Below the pieces are notes generated by a model. It saw nothing but the letters and a program-made list of their open reading frames with translations, ran no database searches and was not told where the DNA came from. From the NCBI GenBank assembly GCA_030596305.1, contig JAUVKK010000041.1:1-7392 (forward strand): a stretch of 7,392 bases of DNA. The letters are read 5' to 3'. Below, piece after piece: positions 1 to 5,890 of the stretch (the stretch's first letter is position 1; each line of letters begins with the position of its first letter). The stretch is from Helicobacteraceae bacterium. Lineage in GTDB: Bacteria > Campylobacterota > Campylobacteria > Campylobacterales > Sulfurimonadaceae. The translations under genes were made by a program, and so were the position numbers.

Positions 1-324
1 TGTCATGACCATAAGTGGAATGTTGACCAAGTCTGTGATCAGAGCATCGCACTCCGGCGGGTTCTCAAAGTTGTGAATATCAGGGTCCACAACAATGATC
101 TTGTCAGAGTGGATCTGTCGCATATGTACGAGATCGGTGTAAGTATAACTTAGCCGCTGTGCTAATTGTGCATGGTTCTGTATGACATCTTTACTGTTGT
201 CACCAACATGAAAGGCGAGATTGTTACTGTTGAATGGTGTTCTTGAGACACCTCCGTCACGAGTAGTAAAAAGGTGTGTGATCTGTTTGTATGGAGTTAA
301 AAGTTCACTTTTTATAAATTTCAT
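1..324 (-). CDS. pgeF: PgeF/YfiH laccase-domain protein (peptidoglycan editing factor / purine nucleoside phosphorylase family), 3' truncated by window edge
   Basis: Reading the minus strand from the ATG at 324 gives 108 uninterrupted codons to the window edge, so only the N-terminal half is present. The protein begins MKFIKSELLTPYKQ and carries the family signature HLFTTRDGGVS (residues 17-27), followed by NNLAFHVGD (34-42), RQIHSD (69-74) and CDALITD. His72 of RQIHSD matches the first zinc ligand of YfiH-type proteins. The Cys and His that complete the site lie beyond the edge. Family members (YfiH, LACC1) are cytosolic zinc enzymes that phosphorolyse or deaminate purine nucleosides. E. coli YfiH also removes wrongly incorporated L-serine peptidoglycan precursors. 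Usual length is about 220-260 residues. The gene is divergent from ovoA. No Shine-Dalgarno sequence precedes the ATG, and a TATAAT lies only 6 nt upstream. The family call is firm; the physiological substrate in this organism is not known. Confidence 0.9.
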   Translation of the reverse strand, partial: MKFIKSELLTPYKQITHLFTTRDGGVSRTPFNSNNLAFHVGDNSKDVIQNHAQLAQRLSYTYTDLVHMRQIHSDKIIVVDPDIHNFENPPECDALITDLVNIPLMVMT

Positions 325-330
325 GAGAAG

Positions 331-336
331 ATTATA
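331..336 (-). promoter_or_regulatory. Candidate -10 box of pgeF (TATAAT), possibly giving a leaderless transcript
   Basis: The minus strand reads TATAAT here, a perfect sigma70 -10 consensus, ending 6 nt before the pgeF ATG. No good -35 (TTGACA) is visible at the expected distance, which is common in Campylobacterota. With the usual -10 to start-site spacing, transcription would begin at or next to the A of the ATG. The absence of a Shine-Dalgarno sequence (the six bases before ATG are CTTCTC) fits that. It remains possible that translation starts further downstream or that this box is fortuitous. Confidence 0.5.
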
Positions 337-374
337 CACTTACCACACGCTTTTTGTACCCTCTGTTACAGTGA

Positions 375-395
375 TCTATCAGAGAATTCGATAGA
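375..395. repeat. Short inverted repeat TCTATC-N9-GATAGA in the pgeF-ovoA intergenic region
   Basis: Perfect 6-bp arms at 375-380 and 390-395 are separated by nine bases (AGAGAATTC). The repeat lies immediately upstream of the candidate ovoA -10 box and about 40 bp upstream of the pgeF -10 box. Its size and placement suit a dimeric repressor or activator, but 6-bp arms in AT-rich DNA can occur by chance, and no regulator family is recognised from the motif. Confidence 0.3.
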
Positions 396-399
396 ATAG

Positions 400-405
400 T
401 AAAAT
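400..405 (+). promoter_or_regulatory. Candidate -10 box of the ovoA operon (TAAAAT)
   Basis: TAAAAT lies in the 11-mer AGTAAAATAAT (398-408). A start site would be near 412, leaving a leader of roughly 27 nt before the TTG start at 439. A second, overlapping possibility is TAGAAT at 392-397. No convincing -35 is seen. The same 11-mer recurs upstream of the last gene at 7205-7215, which slightly strengthens the reading as a promoter core. Confidence 0.4.
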
Positions 406-428
406 AATCTGGATGATGATTACTTACG

Positions 429-433
429 AAGGA
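429..433 (+). promoter_or_regulatory. Ribosome binding site deciding the ovoA TTG start
   Basis: AAGGA is placed 5 nt before the TTG at 439. The in-frame ATG at 457, which would give a protein six residues shorter, has no purine-rich stretch in front of it. This favours the TTG, although the ATG position agrees better with where family members usually begin. Confidence 0.55.
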
Positions 434-438
434 ATACT

Positions 439-2544
439 TTGCACCCACTCCATACGATGCCGGTTACATTAACGGGTAGTGACACAGCAGTAAAGCGTGA
501 AGAGATACGTGACTATTTTCATAAGACCTACGATATCTATGAAGACCTTTTTACGACTTTTGTTGATGACAGTGTCTTTTACGAGCAGCCTGAAGTCACA
601 CGCCATCCTATGATCTTCTACTTTGGTCATACGGCTACTTTTTTTGTCAACAAACTCATGGTGGCAAAGGTGATCGATGCTCGCATTAACCCGGCCTTTG
701 AATCCACCTTCGCTATCGGTGTAGATGAGATGAACTGGGATGACCTTGAGAGCTCCAACTACAACTGGCCTACGGCTGCAGAGGCGAGAGTATACCGTGA
801 TGAAGTACGTACTCTCGTAGATAACCTGATCACAACTCTACCAATGACGCTTCCGATCACTCAAGAGAGTCCTTGGTGGATCATCTTGATGGGGATCGAA
901 CATGAACGTATCCATATCGAGACTTCAAGTGTTTTGCACCGTCAGCTTTCTATCGATAAAATACATTCTGTCGCCAATTTTTCTATCTGTTCTGACAGTG
1001 GTCCGGCTCCTCAAAACGAGATGATCGCTATTGATGGCGCTGAAGTGTTTTTAGGTAAAGAGAGAACACATCACCTCTATGGCTGGGACAATGAGTATGG
1101 TCTTCAAAAAGAGAGAGTCAAATCTTTTAAGGCAGCGAAGTATCTCTGTTCAAATGGAGAGTATTTAGACTTTGTCCGAGATGGTGGCTATAGCAATAGT
1201 GACTACTGGGATGAAGAGGGAAGACGTTTTCTAGAGATCTCCAAAGCAACACATCCGACATTTTGGGTTGGTAACGGCAATGGTGGTTTTGATTATAGAG
1301 CGATGACAGAGATCATTGCTATGCCGATGAACTGGCCGGTCGATGTCAACTACCTTGAAGCGAAAGCATACTGTCGATGGAAGAGTGAAAAAGAGGGTAG
1401 AACGTACCGTCTGTTGAGTGAGCCGGAGTGGTACCTGTTGTATGAGAGAGCGGGTCTTAGAGATGTGCCTGACTTTGATGACACAGGTGCTAATATTAAT
1501 TTAGCCCATTACGCTTCATCTTGTCCTGTCGATAAATTTCCCTTTGGCGATATCTATGATATTGTAGGTAATGTCTGGCAGTGGACGGAGAGCCATATGA
1601 ACGGGTTCAAAGGATTTGAGCCGCATTATGCGTATGATGACTTTTCGTTACCAACCTTTGATGCCAAGCACAACATCATTAAAGGCGGTTCGTGGGCGAG
1701 TACGGGCAACGAGTTGATGAAACACTCGCGCTATGCGTTTAGACGCCATTTTTACCAACATGCAGGCTTTAGAGTTGTCGAAGGAGACAAGGTGAACAGA
1801 GAAGAAAATATATATGAGAGTGATGCTCTAGTATCACAGTATTGTCATTTCCAGTATGGCCATGATCATTTCGGTGTAGAGAACTTTGCGAAACGCTGTG
1901 CGGAGTATGCTATGGAGTATGCTAAAGGGACACCGATGAAGCATGCACTTGACCTTGGATGTGCAACAGGACGGGCAAGTTTTGAACTGGCACACGGTTT
2001 TGACAAGGTGACAGGTATTGATTTCTCAGCGCGTTTTGTGCAGGTGGGACTTGAGCTTAAAACTAAAAATGAGGTCAGCTTTCAACGTGTTATTGAGGGT
2101 GATATCGTTGTTCATGATCGTGTTACATTAAAAGAACTTGGGTTTGACGAGATCGCTGAAAGTGTTGATTTCTGGCAAGGAGATGCCTGTAATCTGAAAG
2201 CCCACTTTGGCGGCTACGACCTTATTATGGCAACCAATTTAATTGACAGGCTGTATGAGCCGATGCTCTTTTTAAATGACGTTGATCAACGCATTAACGA
2301 TGGGGGTTATTTAATTCTAACCTCGCCATACACCTGGTTGGAAGAGTATACTAAAAAAGAGTTCTGGCTAGGTGGATATAGAGATGAAAAGGGTAATGAA
2401 GTCAATACACTTGACGGTCTTAAAAATGCACTGGAATCAAAGTTTGAACTGGTTGCGACCCACGATGTTCCTTTTGTGATTCCCGAAACTGCCCGCAAGT
2501 TCCAACATACGATCTCACAGATGAGCGTTTGGAAGAAAAAGTGA
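439..2544 (+). CDS. ovoA: OvoA: 5-histidylcysteine sulfoxide synthase with C-terminal 5-thiohistidine N-methyltransferase domain
   Basis: This is the first enzyme of ovothiol synthesis. It uses non-haem iron and O2 to join cysteine to C5 of histidine as the sulfoxide, and its C-terminal domain later methylates 5-thiohistidine with SAM. Three parts are visible. The first is an N-terminal DinB-like helical domain (about 20-190) with FGHTATFF (His64) and HERIHIE (His155, His159), which supply the three-His iron site. The second is an FGE-sulfatase-like domain (about 190-450) with NVWQWTE, IKGGSWAS and RRHFYQHAGFRVVEG. The third is a Rossmann methyltransferase (about 470-701) with DLGCATGR (505-512). 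HYAYDDF (396-402) holds a tyrosine, Tyr397 or Tyr399, that may match the active-site tyrosine studied in other OvoA proteins; an alignment is needed. The length, 701 residues, is normal for a full OvoA. The start is taken as TTG 439 because of its ribosome site; ATG 457 is the alternative. The stop overlaps ovoB. The protein is cytosolic, with no signal peptide. Confidence 0.95.
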   Translation: MHPLHTMPVTLTGSDTAVKREEIRDYFHKTYDIYEDLFTTFVDDSVFYEQPEVTRHPMIFYFGHTATFFVNKLMVAKVIDARINPAFESTFAIGVDEMNWDDLESSNYNWPTAAEARVYRDEVRTLVDNLITTLPMTLPITQESPWWIILMGIEHERIHIETSSVLHRQLSIDKIHSVANFSICSDSGPAPQNEMIAIDGAEVFLGKERTHHLYGWDNEYGLQKERVKSFKAAKYLCSNGEYLDFVRDGGYSNSDYWDEEGRRFLEISKATHPTFWVGNGNGGFDYRAMTEIIAMPMNWPVDVNYLEAKAYCRWKSEKEGRTYRLLSEPEWYLLYERAGLRDVPDFDDTGANINLAHYASSCPVDKFPFGDIYDIVGNVWQWTESHMNGFKGFEPHYAYDDFSLPTFDAKHNIIKGGSWASTGNELMKHSRYAFRRHFYQHAGFRVVEGDKVNREENIYESDALVSQYCHFQYGHDHFGVENFAKRCAEYAMEYAKGTPMKHALDLGCATGRASFELAHGFDKVTGIDFSARFVQVGLELKTKNEVSFQRVIEGDIVVHDRVTLKELGFDEIAESVDFWQGDACNLKAHFGGYDLIMATNLIDRLYEPMLFLNDVDQRINDGGYLILTSPYTWLEEYTKKEFWLGGYRDEKGNEVNTLDGLKNALESKFELVATHDVPFVIPETARKFQHTISQMSVWKKK
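2531..2535 (+). promoter_or_regulatory. Ribosome binding site supporting the ovoB GTG start
   Basis: GGAAG inside the last ovoA codons is followed by five A residues and then GTG at 2541. The longest open frame would instead begin at TTG 2529, but that start would place this motif inside the coding region. The GTG overlaps the ovoA stop as GTGA, a typical coupling arrangement. Confidence 0.6.
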
Positions 2545-3725
2545 GTTTTGACTTTCAGTGTGTTGTCGACCGATCAACAACCAATGCGGAGAAGTATAGG
2601 TTAAGACAAACACTGTTTAAAAGTGAAGACGTTCTGCCGATGTGGGTAGCAGACATGGACATTGAGACCCCGCCCTGTATTGTCGCCGCGGTTCAAAAAA
2701 GAGCGGCACATCCTCTATATGGCTATGAAGAGGTTCCTGACAGTGCCTATGAGGCGCAGATAGAGTGGATGAAAAAACGTCATGGTTTTGAGATGAAACG
2801 TGAGTGGATGTTCTACTCTCACTCTGTAGTGGCAACGATCAATACGGCTATCCATGCCTTTACCAAACCCGGTGACAAGGTTATTGTTCAGACACCGATC
2901 TATCCTCCTTTTCTAAAAAATGTGACACGCAACGGTCGTGAGCTCCTGCGTAACCCGCTGCATCGAAGTGAAGATGGCGACTATACCTTTGACCTTGATG
3001 ACCTCCGCTCAAAGATTGATGCTGACACCAAGCTCCTGCTTCTATGTTCGCCACACAATCCTGTCGGACGTGTCTGGTCTCCAAAAGAGCTGCAGGGTGT
3101 TGCGGAGATCTGTCTGGAGCATAACATCAAAGTCGTCGCAGACGAGATCCACTCTGACCTGGTCTATGCGCCTAACAGACATACCCCTTTTGCATCACTG
3201 AGTGAAGCGGTCGCAAACATCACTATTACAGCTATCGGTCCAGGTAAGACCTTTAACACGGCGGGCCTTGCCATCTCAACGGTCGTAGTACAAAACGAGC
3301 AGATGCGTACAGCCTTCGATGATGCTTATGAACGTATCCATTTTGCTCAGGGTAATGTCTTTGCCCATGCCGGTTTTGAAGCGGCCTATCGTGAAGGCGA
3401 GCAGTGGCTGGATGAGCTGTTGATCCATCTTCAGCGTAACATTGAGAAGTTGCGTGAACTTGCCAAAAGACACAGCGGTAAGATTCGTTTTATTGAACCT
3501 CAAGGAACATACCTTGCATGGCTGGACTGCTCCGGTCTAGGACTGAGCAGCAGTGAGCTCAAACGTTTTTTTGTTGAAGAGGCTGCTTTGGGACTTAGCC
3601 CCGGTGTCTCTTTTGGCAAAGAGGGCAAAGGGTATATGCGTCTCAACTTTGCCGTGCCCGGTCCGACAATGGATGATGCAATTGCTCAGTTGGATATAGC
3701 ATTAAGTGAGTTTGATGAGTATTGA
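2541..3725 (+). CDS. ovoB: OvoB: PLP-dependent C-S lyase of the MalY/PatB aminotransferase family, cleaving 5-histidylcysteine sulfoxide
   Basis: This is a fold-type I PLP enzyme of 394 residues from GTG 2541 (398 from TTG 2529), close to the length of E. coli MalY. The MalY/PatB signature LPMWVADMDIETPP is near the N-terminus. It is followed by CSPHNPVGRVW (169-179, with Asn173), ADEIHSD (200-206, with Asp201 expected to bind the pyridine nitrogen), the Schiff-base lysine Lys236 in GPGKTFNTAG, and YMRLNF with the substrate-carboxylate arginine Arg367. General family members are cystathionine beta-lyases. Direct coupling to ovoA through a GTGA overlap indicates that this one is the sulfoxide lyase that releases 5-thiohistidine, pyruvate and ammonia, the OvoB step. 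The family and active site are seen in the sequence; substrate specificity is inferred from context. A cystathionine or cysteine-S-conjugate lyase side activity cannot be excluded. Confidence 0.85.
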   Translation: MSFDFQCVVDRSTTNAEKYRLRQTLFKSEDVLPMWVADMDIETPPCIVAAVQKRAAHPLYGYEEVPDSAYEAQIEWMKKRHGFEMKREWMFYSHSVVATINTAIHAFTKPGDKVIVQTPIYPPFLKNVTRNGRELLRNPLHRSEDGDYTFDLDDLRSKIDADTKLLLLCSPHNPVGRVWSPKELQGVAEICLEHNIKVVADEIHSDLVYAPNRHTPFASLSEAVANITITAIGPGKTFNTAGLAISTVVVQNEQMRTAFDDAYERIHFAQGNVFAHAGFEAAYREGEQWLDELLIHLQRNIEKLRELAKRHSGKIRFIEPQGTYLAWLDCSGLGLSSSELKRFFVEEAALGLSPGVSFGKEGKGYMRLNFAVPGPTMDDAIAQLDIALSEFDEY

Positions 3726-3730
3726 TTTCT

Positions 3731-3737
3731 AAGGAGG
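3731..3737 (+). promoter_or_regulatory. Strong ribosome binding site of the sirtuin gene, favouring ATG 3744
   Basis: AAGGAGG is the best Shine-Dalgarno match in the window. It sits 6 nt before ATG 3744 and directly abuts the TTG at 3738, which is therefore too close to serve as the start. It lies in the only clear gap between genes of the block, 18 bp after ovoB. Confidence 0.75.
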
Positions 3738-3743
3738 TTGAAT

Positions 3744-4469
3744 ATGCATAAAATAATGATTATCAGTGGAGCAGGACTGAGTGCTGAGAGCGGCATCAGC
3801 ACTTTTCGTGACAGCAATGGACTGTGGGAGAAGTATGACGTGATGACGGTCTGCTCGACACAGGGTTGGCTGCAAGACAGAGCCTTGGTTACCAATTTTT
3901 ACAATGCAAGACGCGAAGACCTTGAAGACAAAGAGCCAAACGCCATGCATAAGGCATTGGCTGCCTTGGAAAAACGCTATCCAAACCAGATCATTCACTT
4001 GACACAAAATGTCGATAACCTCTTAGAAAAAGCAGGCTGTTCAGAGGTCATTCATCTTCATGGCACCTTGACTGACCTCCGTTGTGAGTCATGCCATCAA
4101 CCTTTTTCTGTCGGTTATAGAGCGCAAAAAGAGGATGAACAGTGCCCGCACTGCGGCAGTTATGAAGTCCGTCATAATGTAGTGATGTTTGGCGAGAGTG
4201 CACCGGCATATCGACACATCTACGAGGCGGTGGATGAGAGTGATCTTTTTATGGCCATCGGTACCAGCGGACAGGTAATCGACATTGTCCCTCTGGTCCA
4301 GGAGTTCAATCACTCTATTTTGATCAACCCAAAACGCGAAGAACATATTGGCTCTTTTGGCAGTTTTGACAAAAATATTGACGACTATTTTGAACACTTT
4401 CTTCAGACAACAGCAACAGAAGCCATACCAGAGATGATAGAACTTATTGAGGATCATCTTTGTCGCTGA
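3744..4469 (+). CDS. cobB: Sir2-family NAD-dependent protein deacylase, CobB/SIRT5-like (predicted desuccinylase/deacetylase)
   Basis: This is a cytosolic sirtuin of 241 residues that removes acyl groups from lysine side chains using NAD+, producing nicotinamide and O-acyl-ADP-ribose. All core motifs are present: GAGLSAESGISTFR (9-22) for NAD binding, TQNVDNL (87-93), the catalytic His106 in HLHG, four zinc cysteines as CESC (114, 117) and CPHC (134, 137), VVMFGES (146-152) and the late IGTSG. FYNARR (52-57) contains Tyr53 and Arg56, the YxxR pair that in E. coli CobB and human SIRT5 holds acidic acyl groups, so desuccinylase or demalonylase activity is predicted besides deacetylation. The protein is short, without N-terminal extension or fused macrodomain. 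It follows ovoB by 18 bp with its own strong ribosome site and overlaps mltF by 10 bp. Catalytic competence looks intact; its targets cannot be read from sequence. Confidence 0.92.
   Translation: MHKIMIISGAGLSAESGISTFRDSNGLWEKYDVMTVCSTQGWLQDRALVTNFYNARREDLEDKEPNAMHKALAALEKRYPNQIIHLTQNVDNLLEKAGCSEVIHLHGTLTDLRCESCHQPFSVGYRAQKEDEQCPHCGSYEVRHNVVMFGESAPAYRHIYEAVDESDLFMAIGTSGQVIDIVPLVQEFNHSILINPKREEHIGSFGSFDKNIDDYFEHFLQTTATEAIPEMIELIEDHLCR
4449..4453 (+). promoter_or_regulatory. Ribosome binding site supporting the mltF TTG start
   Basis: GAGGA within the end of the sirtuin gene lies 6 nt before TTG 4460. The TTG gives an N-terminus with a short polar stretch ahead of the hydrophobic segment, as expected for a signal sequence, so this start is preferred although it is not ATG. 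Confidence 0.6.
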
Positions 4470-5890
4470 CCTTAAGGCACCTTTTTATTGCTCTTTTGGC
4501 AGTGACGATCATCTTTTTTGTGGGACGTTGGAGTACGTCTGTCTCTCTATTTACCTCACTCAGTGAGCAAAACAGCTTAGTTAGCCATAAACAAGAGTCA
4601 GGTCTGTTAGAGAAGATCAAAGCTAAAAAAGAGCTTGAGGTGGTGATGGTGAATGGGCCTACCACCTATTTTGTCGGTGCTATCGGTGAAGAGGGCTTTG
4701 AGTACCTGTTGTTAAAAGAGTTCGCCGAGCATCTGGGAGTGGCATTGAAACTGCATGTCGTCTCAACCGTAAATGAAGCCATGGCATTGACGAAAGAGGG
4801 AGTTGGTGAAATAACGGCGGGGGCTCTGACCAAAACAAAGGAACGGGAAGAGGCGTATGTGTTTGGACCAAGCTATTACAGTGTCAAGGAATATGTTATC
4901 TGTCATCAAAAGATGATTAAACGTCAGGAATTTCCGCGTTCGCTCTCCGACCTGGTAGGTTTGAAGATAGTGGTGGGAAAAGGCACCAGCTATGAAGAGA
5001 GTCTTACTGAGCTGCAAAAAGAGCTTCCTGAGCTGCTTTTTGAGACCTCGGTCGAACATTCAAGTGAGCAGCTATTAGCCTTGGTTGCGGAAGATAAGAT
5101 CGACTGTACAGTTGTTGATTCCAATATATTTTTGGTCAATAACCGCTACTATCCGGCACTTCGCAAAGCCTTTTCCATCAGTGACAATAAAAAGCTGGCA
5201 TGGATATTGCGCGAGGGCGGAAAAGGGCTTAATGAAAATCTTATTGCCTGGCTGAGCAAGCTGGAGTGCTCGGGGCAGATGGCGCAGCTCAAAGATCACT
5301 ACTACAGCAGTGCACAGCAGTTCAACTACGTTAACATCTCTGTTTTTCACAAACGTCTGAAGTCACGTCTGCCAAAGTATAAAGAGCTCTTTATGAAGGC
5401 GGGTGCAAAGTACGATATCCCCTGGACACTTCTGGCTGCACAGTCTTACCAGGAGTCACACTGGGACCGTTTGGCAAAGAGTCCGACCGGCGTTCGCGGG
5501 ATGATGATGTTGACCCTGCCAACAGCCAAAGAGATGGGTGTAAAATATCGCTTAAATGCAACACAAAGTGTCTATGGCGGTGCAAAATATTACGCACAGC
5601 TCTTAGAACGTGTCTCTCCAGATGTCCAGGGTGTGGAGCGCTACAAGTTTGCTTATGCCGCTTATAATGTAGGAATGGGACATCTTATCGATGCGAGAGC
5701 ACTCGCCCGAAAACTGGGAAAAGATCCCAACAGGTGGAAAGATCTAAAGACAGTACTGCCGCTGCTCTCACAACGTAAATACTATAAAGATCTGAAGTAC
5801 GGGTACGCCAGGGGGCAAGAGCCGGTGGATTATGTCGAAGCCATCTATGAATATCATGCTATACTCGAAAACAAGAAAGGTCAATCATGA
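4460..5890 (+). CDS. mltF: MltF: membrane-bound lytic murein transglycosylase F with N-terminal solute-binding-like domain
   Basis: The enzyme cleaves the MurNAc-GlcNAc bond of peptidoglycan with formation of 1,6-anhydro-MurNAc, in the periplasm. The 476 residues comprise a hydrophobic N-terminal segment (about 8-22, signal peptide or anchor, no lipobox cysteine seen), a family 3 solute-binding-like domain (about 55-280, with KKELEVVMVNGPTTYF and FGPSYYSVKEYVICHQ), and a lysozyme-like SLT domain (about 305-465). The SLT domain has QSYQESHWD with catalytic Glu332, SPTGVRGMMMLT, YAAYNVGMGHLIDARAL and LPLLSQRKYY. From memory these match E. coli MltF closely. In that family the N-terminal domain senses muropeptides and regulates the catalytic domain. 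The gene overlaps the sirtuin by 10 bp and the next gene by 4 bp. The link to ovothiol or NAD metabolism is unclear. It starts with TTG. Confidence 0.93.
   Translation: MSLTLRHLFIALLAVTIIFFVGRWSTSVSLFTSLSEQNSLVSHKQESGLLEKIKAKKELEVVMVNGPTTYFVGAIGEEGFEYLLLKEFAEHLGVALKLHVVSTVNEAMALTKEGVGEITAGALTKTKEREEAYVFGPSYYSVKEYVICHQKMIKRQEFPRSLSDLVGLKIVVGKGTSYEESLTELQKELPELLFETSVEHSSEQLLALVAEDKIDCTVVDSNIFLVNNRYYPALRKAFSISDNKKLAWILREGGKGLNENLIAWLSKLECSGQMAQLKDHYYSSAQQFNYVNISVFHKRLKSRLPKYKELFMKAGAKYDIPWTLLAAQSYQESHWDRLAKSPTGVRGMMMLTLPTAKEMGVKYRLNATQSVYGGAKYYAQLLERVSPDVQGVERYKFAYAAYNVGMGHLIDARALARKLGKDPNRWKDLKTVLPLLSQRKYYKDLKYGYARGQEPVDYVEAIYEYHAILENKKGQS

Noticed and set aside
325..438. Riboswitch or small RNA in the divergent intergenic region
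   Set aside because: Only 114 bp are available, shared by two promoters. The predicted ovoA leader is about 27 nt and no known riboswitch core was recognised.
2938..3201. Plus-strand open frame inside ovoB in another frame
   Set aside because: It lies wholly inside the PLP enzyme, covering its active-site motifs in the correct frame; no initiation signal or domain.
439..3725. Recent horizontal transfer of ovoAB
   Set aside because: By eye, base composition and codon choice look like those of the downstream genes, and no mobile element, tRNA or direct repeat flanks the pair. A computed composition profile or gene tree would be needed to claim transfer.
3729..4007. Antisense open frame across the ovoB-sirtuin junction
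   Set aside because: It is opposite strongly conserved NAD-binding motifs, its composition reflects the other strand, and no family is recognised.
4089..4457. Antisense open frame of 122 codons opposite the sirtuin gene
   Set aside because: It is a shadow of the sirtuin coding strand: no recognisable domain, no ribosome site, and full overlap with a gene carrying every sirtuin motif.
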